Assembly: GCA_947445525.1 (NCBI GenBank)
Contig: CANFDS010000014.1
Span: forward strand, 1-32,475
DNA from: Actinomycetota bacterium
GTDB lineage: Bacteria > Actinomycetota > Thermoleophilia > Gaiellales > Gaiellaceae
Direction: 5' to 3'
Length of the DNA: 32,475 nt
Numbering within the stretch: position 1 is the first letter of the stretch; each line of letters opens with the position of its first letter. Positions 13,547 to 21,981 of this stretch are shown in pieces. The notes below the pieces were generated by a model. The model did no database searches and was not told the DNA's origin. It worked only from the letters and a program-made list of their open reading frames with translations. Made by a program: the position numbers and the translations under genes.

Positions 13547-15469
13547 CTAGGACCGTCCGAACTGCTTGTCCGCCGCGGCCGACACCGGGTTGATCTGGCG
13601 CTGCACCGGCTTCGCCCGGTAGTAGTCGGTGAGGCTGGAGAAGCCCTCGCCGCGGGCTCGCGCAGCGCGGATCTCGGCCCGGGCGGCCTCGGTGGCGGCC
13701 AGGTCGATCTCCAGGGAGATATCGTCCTTGAAGACCACGCCGTACGCCTCGCGGGCCAGCACGAGCGTCGAGAAGTCGTCGAGGATGTCCTCGCGCACCA
13801 TGTGCGGGTCGCGCTCCAGCGGGTCGCCGTAGCCGGCCGCGTTGGGCTCGACCAGCTCGACGAAGTCGCCGGCGACGAACGGGATGCCCGTGACCTTCGC
13901 CTCGAGCCACTCCTCGGTCGAGCTGTCGGCGTTCTTGCGGCACGACGCCACCAGGCCGTCCCAGCCGCCGAAGATGCCGCGGGGCGGGTCGAACTGGCGG
14001 TCGCCCTCGCACGAGTACGTGCCGTCCACCATGAAGCGGTTGCGCCGGATCGTGCCGATGCCGCCGCGCCACTTGCCGGGGGCCGCCGCCTCGGGCCGCA
14101 GCTCGTACTGCTCGGTGCGCATCGGGAAGCGCATGTCGAGCTCCTCGATCGGGTTGTTGCGCGTGTTTGCCATCAGGTTGTCGACCGAGTCCATGGCGTC
14201 CTTGCCGTAGCGGCCGCCGTACGAGCCCTCGTTGACCTCCAGGTACAGCCAGTACTCGCCCTGCTTCTGGTCGAAGCCGGAGTACGCGCAGAAGTGGATG
14301 CTGGCCGAGTTGCCTGCCGTGACCTTGGTCGGCATCGCGTCGGCAAGGGCGAGGATGACGTTGTCCACGACCCGCTGGCACTGCGTGAAGCGCGAGAAGC
14401 AGGCGCGCGGGAACTGCGGGTTGAAGATCGAGCCCTTGGGCGCGACCACCTTGACGCAGCGGAAGATGCCGTCGTTCTGCGGCACTTCCTCGGGGAACGT
14501 CACCTCGTCGAGGAAGATGGTGCGCACCGCGTAGTAGGCGGCCACCATCAGCGAGCCCTCGAACGGGACGTTGAAACCCGTCGGCACCTCGGCGTTCGAG
14601 CCGGTCAGGTCGATCGTGATCGAGTCGCCCTCGACGATCACCTTCGTCTCGACGCGGAGCCGCACGCCGCGGTTCTTCGCGTCGTCGTCGAGCCAGCCCG
14701 TGGGCGCCGTGTAGACGCCATCGGGGAGCTTCTCGATCTCGGCGCGCAGCATCCGCTCGGAGTAGTCCATCAGGTCGTAGGCGCAGCTCATCACGACATC
14801 CGGGCCGTACCGCTCGACGAGCTTGAGGAAGCGGTCGCGGCCGAGCTCGCAGGCCGCGCGCATGGCGTTCATGTCGCCGCGGTTCATCGTCTCGGTGCGG
14901 ACGTTGTCGAACAGCATGTGGTCGAGGTCCTCGTTGAGCTTGCCGGCCTGGTACCAGCGCAGGGCCGTCCACATCTTCCCCTCGGCGTACACGTCGAACG
15001 CGTCGGCGTTGACGCCCGGGAACGAGCCGCCGATGTCGAGGAGATGCGCCGTGACGGCAGAGAAGCCGAGCAGCTCGCCCTCCCAGAAGATCGGCACCGC
15101 CACCGCCGCGTCGGGGCTGTGCGACGCCCCCAGGTACGGGTGGTTGTGGACGATGACGTCGCCCTCCTCGAGCTTCCCGTCGAGCCGGGTGAGGAAGCCG
15201 CGGATGTACCAGGGCAGCGAGCCGATGTGCATCGGCGTCGACTCGGACTCGCACAGCTCGCGGCCGACGTGGTCGAAGATCCCCGCGCCGAGGTCCTCGG
15301 ACTCGCGGATGATCGAGCTGTACGACATGCGGTAGAGGACGCTCGCCATCTCGCGGGCGACGGCCTTGAACGCGCCGCTGAGGACGCGCGTGGTGATGGG
15401 GTCGACCTCGACGCGCGGGCGAGTGGGCGGGCCCGGGGAGCGACCGACTTCGTACTCGGCAATCGACAC
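13547..15469 (-). CDS. hyuB: Hydantoinase B / oxoprolinase B-subunit family protein
   Basis: 640 residues. HyuB-family proteins are the large partner of HyuA in ATP-dependent N-methylhydantoinases and 5-oxoprolinases, and they are related to the alpha subunit of acetone and acetophenone carboxylases. Family segments are DPITTRVLSGAFKAVAREMASVLYRMSYSSIIRESEDLGAGIFD at about 23-66, EGDVIVHNHPYLGASHSPDAAVAVPIF, an ITIDLTGSNAEVPTGFNVPFEGS stretch, and NGGAG-like glycine turns toward the end (GGWDG, GYGDP). GTG 15467-15469 has GGAGG seven bases upstream. It follows hyuA by 15 bases. Some 60 residues longer than many bacterial HyuB. Hydrolase or carboxylase activity cannot be decided from sequence. 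Confidence 0.93.
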   Translation of the reverse strand: MSIAEYEVGRSPGPPTRPRVEVDPITTRVLSGAFKAVAREMASVLYRMSYSSIIRESEDLGAGIFDHVGRELCESESTPMHIGSLPWYIRGFLTRLDGKLEEGDVIVHNHPYLGASHSPDAAVAVPIFWEGELLGFSAVTAHLLDIGGSFPGVNADAFDVYAEGKMWTALRWYQAGKLNEDLDHMLFDNVRTETMNRGDMNAMRAACELGRDRFLKLVERYGPDVVMSCAYDLMDYSERMLRAEIEKLPDGVYTAPTGWLDDDAKNRGVRLRVETKVIVEGDSITIDLTGSNAEVPTGFNVPFEGSLMVAAYYAVRTIFLDEVTFPEEVPQNDGIFRCVKVVAPKGSIFNPQFPRACFSRFTQCQRVVDNVILALADAMPTKVTAGNSASIHFCAYSGFDQKQGEYWLYLEVNEGSYGGRYGKDAMDSVDNLMANTRNNPIEELDMRFPMRTEQYELRPEAAAPGKWRGGIGTIRRNRFMVDGTYSCEGDRQFDPPRGIFGGWDGLVASCRKNADSSTEEWLEAKVTGIPFVAGDFVELVEPNAAGYGDPLERDPHMVREDILDDFSTLVLAREAYGVVFKDDISLEIDLAATEAARAEIRAARARGEGFSSLTDYYRAKPVQRQINPVSAAADKQFGRS

Positions 15470-15484
15470 GGTCTGCCTCCCTCC

Positions 15485-17578
15485 CTAGTGGTTGCCGGCG
15501 CTGGCTGCGCCGGTCTCGATGATGAGGTTCCCGAACCGGTCGACCAGGGCGACGAGCCCCGGCGGGATGACCGTGGTCGAGTCGTACTGGTTGACGATCG
15601 CGGGGCCGACGATCCGGTTGCCGGCCTTGAGCCTGGCCCGGTCGTAGTAGCCGGTCGCGACCTGCTGCAGCTTCCCGTCGAGTGGGAACCAGGCGTCGCT
15701 CGTCTTGCGCAGCGCGTGCGCCGGCGACTCGTCGCCGAACGCCACCTCCGACGTCTTCAGCTCCGGCATCAGGCCGATCGCGCGGACGCGGATGTTCGGC
15801 ATCTCGATGATGAAGCTGTCGTCGTGCTGGTGGTACTCGCGCTGGTGCGCCTCGTTGAAGCCGCGGTGGGCCTTGCGCGTCCACTCGGCGTCGATCGGGC
15901 CTGGCTCGAGGTCGACCCGCAGCTCGTAGCCCTGGCCGGCGTAGCGGCACTCGCCGATGCGCTGGATGATGATCCGGTCGGCCGGGACGCCGTCGGCCTC
16001 GAGCTGGGCGCGGGCCTGGTTCTCGAGCTGCGTGAACGTCTCGTAGAGCGACTGCGCGTCGAGCGAGGAGAGGCGCTGGTACACGGTCGAGACGTACTCG
16101 TACGCCGTGTCGGTGGCGAGCAGGCCCATGGCCGCCGTCACGCCGGGGTGCGGCGGGACGAGGATCCAGGGCGTGCCGACCTCCTGCGCGACGAGCGCCG
16201 CGAACAGCGGGCCGGCGCCGCCCTCGGCGACGAGCGCGAACTCGCGCGGGTCGAAGCCCTTGCGCACCGAGTTCTCCTCGATCGCCTGCACCATCGAGTG
16301 CGTGAGGATCTGGATCGAGCCGAGCGACGCCTCCTCGACGGACATGCCGAGCGCCTTCGCCGGGCCGTCCGCGAACGCGCGGCGGGCGGCGTCGACGTCG
16401 AGCTTCATGCCGCCGCCGAGGAAGTCCTCGGGCGAGAGCCAGCCGAGGTTGACCATCGCGTCGGTGGTGGTCGCCTCGGTGCCGCCGCGGCCGTACGCGG
16501 CGGGGCCCGGGACGGCGCCGGCCGAGCGCGGCCCGACGCGGAACATGCCGCCACCGTCGACGTAGGCGATGGAGCCGCCGCCCGCGCCGATCGTGTCGAC
16601 GTCCACCATCGGGATCATCGCGTTGTACGGGCCGACCTTGGTGTCCAGCAGGTGCTTCATGCGCAGGCGGCCGTCCTGCGCGAGGCCGACGTCCGCGGAG
16701 GTGCCGCCAACGTCCAGCGTGATCACGTTGTTGAAGCCGGCCTGCTTGCCGGCCCAGATGCCGCCGACGACACCGGCCACGGGGCCCGACATGAGCATGT
16801 TGACGGGGCGCGCGATCGCGCCCTCCGCCGTGGCGACGCCGGCTGCCGACGTCATCAGGTGGACGCCGGTGCGCACGCCCAGCGCGCGCAGCGAGTCCTC
16901 AAGGCGCCGGATGTAGCGGGCGACCTTCGGGCCGACGAACGCGTTCAGGCCGACGGTCGAGAAGCGCTCGTACTCGCGGTACTGCGGCAGCACCTCCGAG
17001 GAGACCGAGAGGAACGCCTCGGGGAACTCCTCGCGCACGATCTCGGCGACCTTCGCCTCGTGGGCGTTGTTGAGGAACGAGAAGAGGAAGCAGACCGCGA
17101 CCGACTCGACGCCGGCCGCCTTGAGCTTGCGCACCTGCTCGCGGGCCTTGGCCTCGTCGAGCGGCACGAGCACCTTGCCGTCGCCGGTGATCCGCTCGGG
17201 CACCGTCAGGCGGTAGCGGCGGCGCACCACCGGGAACGCCTGCCACGGCAGGTCCTGGTAGTTCGAGAAGTTGAACGGCTTCTTGTGGCGCGCGATGTGG
17301 AGAATGTCGCGGTAGCCCTCGGTCGTGATCATCCCGACCTTGGCGCCGTTGTGCTCGATGACGATGTTGGTGGCGATCGTCGTGCCGTGGAAGACCTGGT
17401 CGAGGTCGCCTGCCGAGATGCCTGCGCGGGCGGCCAGCTCCTGGATGCCCTGGACGGTGGCCACCGACGGGTCGTCGGGGCTCGTCGGGAGCTTGTGGAC
17501 GAGGACGGTGCCCGCCTCGTCGTCGACGTAGATCAGGTCGGTGAACGTCCCTCCGACGTCTACTCCGAGTCGCTTCAC
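15485..17578 (-). CDS. hyuA: Hydantoinase A / oxoprolinase A-subunit family protein
   Basis: 697 residues of the ASKHA ATPase fold. The N-domain opens with the phosphate loop DVGGTFTD at residues 7-14 and carries FHGTTIATNIVIEHNGAKVGMITTEGYRDIL (about 77-107). A second ATP-binding strand, TLDVGGTSADVGL, lies mid-protein, followed by AGGGSIAYVD and GPRSAGAVPGPAAYGRGG, and the C-terminal beta domain reads GPAIVNQYDSTTVIPPG. It phosphorylates the substrate for ring opening or carboxylation by the HyuB partner. GTG 17576-17578 (AGAGG eight bases upstream) places the P-loop correctly. It lies 34 bases after the MDR gene and 15 before hyuB, so these genes probably share a transcript. A truncated relative is at 21982-22329. 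Confidence 0.94.
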   Translation of the reverse strand: MKRLGVDVGGTFTDLIYVDDEAGTVLVHKLPTSPDDPSVATVQGIQELAARAGISAGDLDQVFHGTTIATNIVIEHNGAKVGMITTEGYRDILHIARHKKPFNFSNYQDLPWQAFPVVRRRYRLTVPERITGDGKVLVPLDEAKAREQVRKLKAAGVESVAVCFLFSFLNNAHEAKVAEIVREEFPEAFLSVSSEVLPQYREYERFSTVGLNAFVGPKVARYIRRLEDSLRALGVRTGVHLMTSAAGVATAEGAIARPVNMLMSGPVAGVVGGIWAGKQAGFNNVITLDVGGTSADVGLAQDGRLRMKHLLDTKVGPYNAMIPMVDVDTIGAGGGSIAYVDGGGMFRVGPRSAGAVPGPAAYGRGGTEATTTDAMVNLGWLSPEDFLGGGMKLDVDAARRAFADGPAKALGMSVEEASLGSIQILTHSMVQAIEENSVRKGFDPREFALVAEGGAGPLFAALVAQEVGTPWILVPPHPGVTAAMGLLATDTAYEYVSTVYQRLSSLDAQSLYETFTQLENQARAQLEADGVPADRIIIQRIGECRYAGQGYELRVDLEPGPIDAEWTRKAHRGFNEAHQREYHQHDDSFIIEMPNIRVRAIGLMPELKTSEVAFGDESPAHALRKTSDAWFPLDGKLQQVATGYYDRARLKAGNRIVGPAIVNQYDSTTVIPPGLVALVDRFGNLIIETGAASAGNH

Positions 17579-17612
17579 GAATCCAACCTCTTTCTTCTGC
17601 CCGGGTGGGCGG

Positions 17613-18593
17613 TCAGGGCTTGATGACGACTTTGCCGAAGTGCTCGCGGCTCTCGACGCGCCGGAACGCGTCCGCGATGCCGTCGAGCGAGAACACCGAG
17701 TCGACGAGCGACGTGATCTGGCCGCGGGCGCAGAGCGCGAGGCAGGTCTCGAACTCGTCCTTGTCGTAGACGAAGGAGCCGATGACGCTCTTCTGGCCCC
17801 GGAAGAACGGGATGATGTCGAAGGGCACGACCTCCTCGGCGTGGCCGCCGCAGGTGACGAGCCGGCCGCTGAAGGCAAGGGCCTCGAGGCTCTTCTGGAA
17901 CATGTCGCCGCCGACGTGCTCGAAGACGACGTCAACGCCCCTGCCGCCGGTCGCCTGCTTGACCTCCGCGACGAGATCCTGCGTGCGGTAGTTGATGCCG
18001 ACGTCGAGCCCGAACCCCTTGGCCTTCGCGAGCTTCGCGTCGCCCGAGGAGTTGCCGATGACGTACGCGCCGGAGAGCTTGGCGAGCTGCACGGCGGCCG
18101 AGCCGATGCCGGAGCCCACGGAGTTGATCATCACGGTCTCGCCGATCTTCAGCTTGGCGCGGTTGAAGAGCATGTGGAAGGCGGTGCCGAACGCGACCTG
18201 GAGCGCGGCGGCGTCCTCCCACGAGATGACGTCGGGGATGCGCACGAGCGCCCCGGCCTGGACGGCGACGTACTCGGCCATGCCGCCCGGCGAGTCGATG
18301 CCGAGGAACTTGCCGACGCTGCCGAGCAGGAACGGCGTCACGCGGTCGCCCTTCGCCCAGCCCTCGACGCCAGGGCCGACCTCGTCGACCTCGCCGACGA
18401 ACTCGATGCCCGGGATGTGCGGCAGGGTGATCGGGAAGCGGGAGATGCCCGCGCGGTGGTCGACCTCGACGTGGTTGATCGCAGCGGCTCTGACGCGGAC
18501 GATCACCTCACCGGCGGCAGCGACGGGCTTCGCGACTTCCTCGACCCTGAACACCTCGGGGCCGCCGTGCTCGTGGTACCTGACTGCCTTCAC
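17613..18593 (-). CDS. Zinc-free MDR-family NADPH:quinone-type oxidoreductase
   Basis: 326 residues of the medium-chain dehydrogenase/reductase fold: an N-terminal GroES-like domain (about 25-125, with HIPGIEFVGEVDEVGPGVEGWAKGDRV), a nucleotide-binding domain with NSVGSGIGSAAVQLAK (about 155-170) and GRGVDVVFEHVGGD, and a C-terminal HFGKVVIKP. The structural and catalytic zinc cysteines of alcohol dehydrogenases are missing, which places it with quinone oxidoreductases and enoyl reductases. GTG 18591-18593 is chosen because AGGAGG lies nine bases upstream; a longer open frame lacks this. First gene of the leftward operon. It probably reduces or oxidises an unsaturated or carbonyl intermediate with NADP(H). 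Confidence 0.92.
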   Translation of the reverse strand: MKAVRYHEHGGPEVFRVEEVAKPVAAAGEVIVRVRAAAINHVEVDHRAGISRFPITLPHIPGIEFVGEVDEVGPGVEGWAKGDRVTPFLLGSVGKFLGIDSPGGMAEYVAVQAGALVRIPDVISWEDAAALQVAFGTAFHMLFNRAKLKIGETVMINSVGSGIGSAAVQLAKLSGAYVIGNSSGDAKLAKAKGFGLDVGINYRTQDLVAEVKQATGGRGVDVVFEHVGGDMFQKSLEALAFSGRLVTCGGHAEEVVPFDIIPFFRGQKSVIGSFVYDKDEFETCLALCARGQITSLVDSVFSLDGIADAFRRVESREHFGKVVIKP

Positions 18594-18643
18594 CGTTCCG
18601 GACCTCCTGTGGAATGCGCTCTCGCCGCTGCCGAGCATGCTTT

Positions 18644-18654
18644 GGGTCTGACAT
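18644..18654. promoter_or_regulatory. Candidate GntR operator half-conserved copy, leftward side
   Basis: This site carries GTCTGACAT (18646-18654), identical over nine bases to the palindrome at 18716-18724 and 70 bases away. The GT-N3-AC core is intact. It lies about 50 bases before the MDR gene start, so it could control the leftward operon. CTGACA (18648-18653) also pairs with TGTCAG (18665-18670) across 11 bases. A -10-like TATACC on the minus strand (18677-18682) has no good -35. Confidence 0.45.
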
Positions 18655-18700
18655 CACCGACCGCTGTCAGGCAGAGGGTATAGCTCTCCGGCCTGTGTGG

Positions 18701-18729
18701 TTGACGGAGTCTAATGTCTGACATATAAA
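18701..18729 (+). promoter_or_regulatory. Strong sigma70-type promoter of the rightward operon with operator in spacer
   Basis: TTGACG (18701-18706), a spacer of exactly 17 bases, then TATAAA (18724-18729) make the best housekeeping promoter in the window. The spacer holds a perfect 11-base palindrome, ATGTC-T-GACAT (18714-18724), with the GT-N3-AC core typical of GntR/FCD regulators. Bound repressor would block RNA polymerase. The transcript would start near 18736, about 84 bases before the MaoC gene. Confidence 0.72.
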
Positions 18730-18731
18730 CA

Positions 18732-18748
18732 TGACAGCCGTACTGTCA
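18732..18748. promoter_or_regulatory. Second palindrome at the predicted start of transcription
   Basis: TGACAG (18732-18737) and CTGTCA (18743-18748) are perfect 6-base arms around five bases, just after the -10. It differs from the GT-N3-AC palindrome but shares the TGACA half-site. It may be a second operator or an early hairpin in the transcript. Confidence 0.4.
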
Positions 18749-18819
18749 CGGGAGCGAGCTGTTCGCGGTCAGCTCCACACGCAGGCACTCCTGTCAAAGC
18801 CTAAAAGGAGCCAGACCAG

Positions 18820-19350
18820 ATGAGCGCGAGCGAGTACCGGGCGCCGAAGGAGTGGCGTGGACGCTTCTTCGAGGACTTCGACATCGGCGACATCTTCAAG
18901 AGCCGCCTCGGCCGTACCGTCACCCAGAGCGACAACATCAACTTCACGCTGCTGACGTTGAACACGAACCAGATGCACTTCAACACGCCGTACACCGAGG
19001 GCACGCGCTTCGGCAAGCCGCTCGTCAACTCGGCGTTCACGCTGGCGCTGATCACCGGCATGACTGTCCCGGACACGTCCGAGAACGCCACGGCCAACCT
19101 CTCGTGGACCGACATCAAGCTGCCGAAGCCCGTCTTCGAGGGCGACACGCTGTGGGCGGAGTCCGAGATCACCGACCTGCGCGAGTCGAAGTCGAGCCCC
19201 AACGTCGGCATCGTCTCGATGCGCTGTCGCGGCATCAACCAGCGGCGCGAGGTGGTCATCGAGTTCAAGCGAACCTTCATGGTCTACAAGCGCGACGCCA
19301 CCGAGGTCTCGAACATGTATCCCGGCACCGACACGGACTGGACGGTCTAG
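18820..19350 (+). CDS. MaoC-family hot-dog hydratase (mesaconyl/itaconyl-CoA hydratase-like)
   Basis: 176 residues, one MaoC hot-dog domain. It would add water across an enoyl-CoA double bond. The sequence resembles mesaconyl- or itaconyl-CoA hydratases more than generic (R)-hydratases: RTVTQSDNINFTLLTLNTNQMHFN, FGKPLVNSAFTLALITGMTV and HPVF-like KPVFEGDTLWAESEI. The hydratase motif D-x4-H appears as Asn48-x4-His53, so the catalytic His is kept but Asp is replaced by Asn. AAAAGGAG lies about nine bases before the ATG. First gene of the rightward operon, two bases before the MmgE/PrpD gene. The exact CoA substrate is inferred, not shown. Confidence 0.9.
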   Translation: MSASEYRAPKEWRGRFFEDFDIGDIFKSRLGRTVTQSDNINFTLLTLNTNQMHFNTPYTEGTRFGKPLVNSAFTLALITGMTVPDTSENATANLSWTDIKLPKPVFEGDTLWAESEITDLRESKSSPNVGIVSMRCRGINQRREVVIEFKRTFMVYKRDATEVSNMYPGTDTDWTV

Positions 19351-19352
19351 AG

Positions 19353-20738
19353 ATGGCAACTGCCGCAGAGCGCCTCGCCGCATGGGGCCTCGGCCTCCGC
19401 TACGAGGAGATCCCCCAGCAGGTCGTGGAGGCCGCGAAGCTCCACTTCCTCGACACCATCGGCTGCGGCCTCGCCGCGCACGCCATGGGCATCGCGACCG
19501 AGGGTCGCATCATGGTCGCCGAGCAGGCCGGCACCCCGGACGCCACCGTGATCGGGCTCGACCGGGCGCTGCCCGGCGCCAGCGCGGGCTTCGCCAACGC
19601 GATGCTCTGCCACGGGCTCGACTTCGACGACACGCACCCCGCCTCTGTCGCCCACGTCTCGGCCGTCGTCTCGCCCGTCGCGCTCGCCGCGGCCGAGGTC
19701 GCCGGCAAGGCCGGCCGCGACCTGGTCACCGCCGTCGTGCTGGGCAACGAGACCGTCATCCGCGTCGGGATGGCCGCCCCGAGCAAGTTCCATGCGCGCG
19801 GCTTCCACCCGACGTCGATCTGCGGCATCTTCGGCGGCACGATGGCCACCGGCTACCTCTCCGGCACCGATCAGCAGGCCATGACCAGCGCGCTCGGCAT
19901 CGCCGGCTCGTTCGCGTCCGGCATCTTCGCCTACCTCGACGTCGGGACGGCCACCAAGCCGATGCACCCGGCCTGGGCGGCGCAGGGCTCGTTCTACGCG
20001 AACCGGCTCGGCCAGCTCGGCGCCGAGGGGCCCCCCACCGTGCTCGAAGGCCGCTTCGGCATCTACCACGCCTTCCTCGGCGAGTACATCGACATGGAGC
20101 CGCAGCTCGCCGACCTCGGCAGCCGCTGGGAGACGCCGCGGATCGCATACAAGCCGTACCCGGCGTGCCACTACATCCACGGCTCGCTCGGTGCGACGCG
20201 CAGCCTGCTCGGCCAGGTCGACGTCGCCGACATCGAGGACATCCTGGTGACCCTGCCCGAGGCCGGCGTCGCGCTCGTCACCGAGCCCGAGGTCGAGAAG
20301 CGGGCCCCGCGCACCGACTACGAGGCGAAGTTCAGCCTGCAGTATTCGACGGCGGCGATGCTCGTGCACGGCCACGTCGGCGTACAGACCTACACCGCAG
20401 CCGCGATCGCCGATCCGCAGGTGCTCGCCGTCGCCGCCAAGGTGCGCTACGAGATCAAGGACTACTCGACCTATCCCGGCTCGTTCCCGGGCGGCGTCGT
20501 GATCACGCTCAAGAACGGGCGCAAGCTGCTCGCCGAGCTCGACTACCAGAAGGGCGGCCCGGAGAACCCGCTGTCGGCCGACGAGGTGCTCGAGAAGTGG
20601 CGCGGCAACGCCTCGCTCGCGCTCACCGATGCCGAGGTCACGAGGCTCGAGCAGACGATCCTCGCAATCGAGGAGCACGCCGACCTGCGGGCGGCGTTCG
20701 CGCCCCTCGCGACCGCCAGGGCCGGAGTGGCCGCCTGA
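19353..20738 (+). CDS. MmgE/PrpD-family protein
   Basis: 461 residues of the MmgE/PrpD fold, which includes 2-methylcitrate dehydratase and cis-aconitate decarboxylase. Family markers are DTIGCGLAAH near residues 35-44, CHGLDFDDTHPASVAHVSAVV at about 88-108, a GFHPTSICGIFGG turn, KPMHPAWAAQGS, and YKPYPACHYIHGSL near 265-278. The subfamilies cannot be separated by eye. It would lose or gain water, or decarboxylate a tricarboxylic or branched acid. Its ATG follows the MaoC stop by two bases and its stop overlaps the next ATG by one base (TGATG). The pairing with a C5-type enoyl-CoA hydratase suggests branched C4-C6 acids; inference. Confidence 0.92.
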   Translation: MATAAERLAAWGLGLRYEEIPQQVVEAAKLHFLDTIGCGLAAHAMGIATEGRIMVAEQAGTPDATVIGLDRALPGASAGFANAMLCHGLDFDDTHPASVAHVSAVVSPVALAAAEVAGKAGRDLVTAVVLGNETVIRVGMAAPSKFHARGFHPTSICGIFGGTMATGYLSGTDQQAMTSALGIAGSFASGIFAYLDVGTATKPMHPAWAAQGSFYANRLGQLGAEGPPTVLEGRFGIYHAFLGEYIDMEPQLADLGSRWETPRIAYKPYPACHYIHGSLGATRSLLGQVDVADIEDILVTLPEAGVALVTEPEVEKRAPRTDYEAKFSLQYSTAAMLVHGHVGVQTYTAAAIADPQVLAVAAKVRYEIKDYSTYPGSFPGGVVITLKNGRKLLAELDYQKGGPENPLSADEVLEKWRGNASLALTDAEVTRLEQTILAIEEHADLRAAFAPLATARAGVAA

Positions 20739-21934
20739 TGGGCCTCGACGTCAGCGACCTCACCGAGGAGCAGCGCGACATCGTCCTCGCCGTCCGCGCG
20801 TTCGTGGACAAGGACGTCATCCCGCACGCATCCCGCCTCGAGCATGCCGACGAGTTCCCGACCTCGATGGTCGAGACGATGAAGGGCATGGGCCTGTTCG
20901 GCACCACCATCCCCGAGGAGTACGGCGGCCTCGGGCTCGGCCTCGACACCTACGCGCTGATCTGCGCCGAGATCTCGCGCGGCTGGGTGACGCTGTCGGG
21001 GATCCTCAACGGCTCGTTCATCGCCGGCTACATGATCCGCATGCACGGTACGCAGGAGCAGCGCGACCGCTTCCTGCCGAAGCTGGCGACCGCCGAGATC
21101 CGCTCGTCGTTCTCGATGACCGAGCCGCACGCCGGCTCCGATGTCCAGGCGATCCGCACGACGGCGGTGCGCGACGGCGACGACTTCGTCATCAACGGCC
21201 AGAAGATGTGGGTGACGAACGGCTGGCGCTCGGCGATCTGCATGCTGCTCGTCAAGACCGACCCGACGGCCGTCCCGGCCCACACCGGGATGACCGGCTT
21301 CATCATCGAGAAGGAGCCGGAGACGAACCCGCCCGGCCTGACCATCCCGATGCCGGCGATGAAGAAGCTCGGCTACAAGGGCGTCGAGTCGACCGAGCTG
21401 ATCTTCGACGACTTCCGCGCACCGGCATCCTGGGTGCTCGGCGGCGAGGAGGGCATCGGCCTGGGCTTCAAGTACTTCATGAGCGGCATCGAGGTCGGCC
21501 GCGTCAACGTCGCCGCTCGCGGCGTCGGCATCGCCCAGGCTGCGCTCGAGGAGGCGCTCAAGTACGCGAACGAGCGCGAGGCCTTCGGCAAGAAGATCGG
21601 CAACCACCAGGCGATCCAGCTGATGATCGCGCAGATGGCGACCCGCACCGAGGCTGCCCGGCTGCTCACCGCACAGGCGGCGCGCAAGAAGGCGACCGGC
21701 GAGCGCTCCGATCTCGAGGCCGGGATGGCGAAGTACTTCGCCACCGAGGCCGCCCAGGCCAATGCCACCGACTGCATGCGCATCTTCGGCGGCTACGGCT
21801 ACTCGCTGGAGTTCAACGTCGAGCGGCTGTACCGCGACGCGCCGCTGCTGATGATCGGCGAGGGCTCGAACGAGATCCAGCAGCTGATCATCGCCCGGCG
21901 CCTGCTCGAGCAGCAGCGGGAGGGCAAGGCCTGA
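20738..21934 (+). CDS. Acyl-CoA dehydrogenase, medium-chain/butyryl type
   Basis: 398 residues with the complete acyl-CoA dehydrogenase pattern: PEEYGGLGLGLDTYALICAEISRG, FSMTEPHAGSDVQAIRTTA, INGQKMWVTNG, REAFGKKIGNHQAIQ, MRIFGGYGYSLEFNVERLYRDA, and LLMIGEGSNEIQQLIIAR. The catalytic Glu is Glu375 in IGEGSNE, the short/medium-chain position. It makes a trans-2-enoyl-CoA using FAD and passes electrons to electron-transferring flavoprotein, whose genes are not in the window. Third gene of the rightward operon, overlapping the previous stop. Its product type would suit the MaoC hydratase of the same operon. Confidence 0.95.
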   Translation: MGLDVSDLTEEQRDIVLAVRAFVDKDVIPHASRLEHADEFPTSMVETMKGMGLFGTTIPEEYGGLGLGLDTYALICAEISRGWVTLSGILNGSFIAGYMIRMHGTQEQRDRFLPKLATAEIRSSFSMTEPHAGSDVQAIRTTAVRDGDDFVINGQKMWVTNGWRSAICMLLVKTDPTAVPAHTGMTGFIIEKEPETNPPGLTIPMPAMKKLGYKGVESTELIFDDFRAPASWVLGGEEGIGLGFKYFMSGIEVGRVNVAARGVGIAQAALEEALKYANEREAFGKKIGNHQAIQLMIAQMATRTEAARLLTAQAARKKATGERSDLEAGMAKYFATEAAQANATDCMRIFGGYGYSLEFNVERLYRDAPLLMIGEGSNEIQQLIIARRLLEQQREGKA

Positions 21935-21981
21935 GCGGTACGTTGCCGCAGCGGGCCAGGCGCGAAGACGGAGGCAACAGG

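Noticed and set aside
13439-17623. A 1394-codon open frame opposite hyuA and hyuB
   Set aside because: Its translation is Arg/Val/Asp-rich with no family features, and its codons mirror the real genes. It is a side effect of GC-rich third positions.
20629-21934. Open frame continuing upstream of the hyuA remnant across the acyl-CoA dehydrogenase
   Set aside because: It is a shifted-frame shadow of the dehydrogenase gene. Only the part from GTG 21982 has a ribosome-binding site and HyuA similarity.
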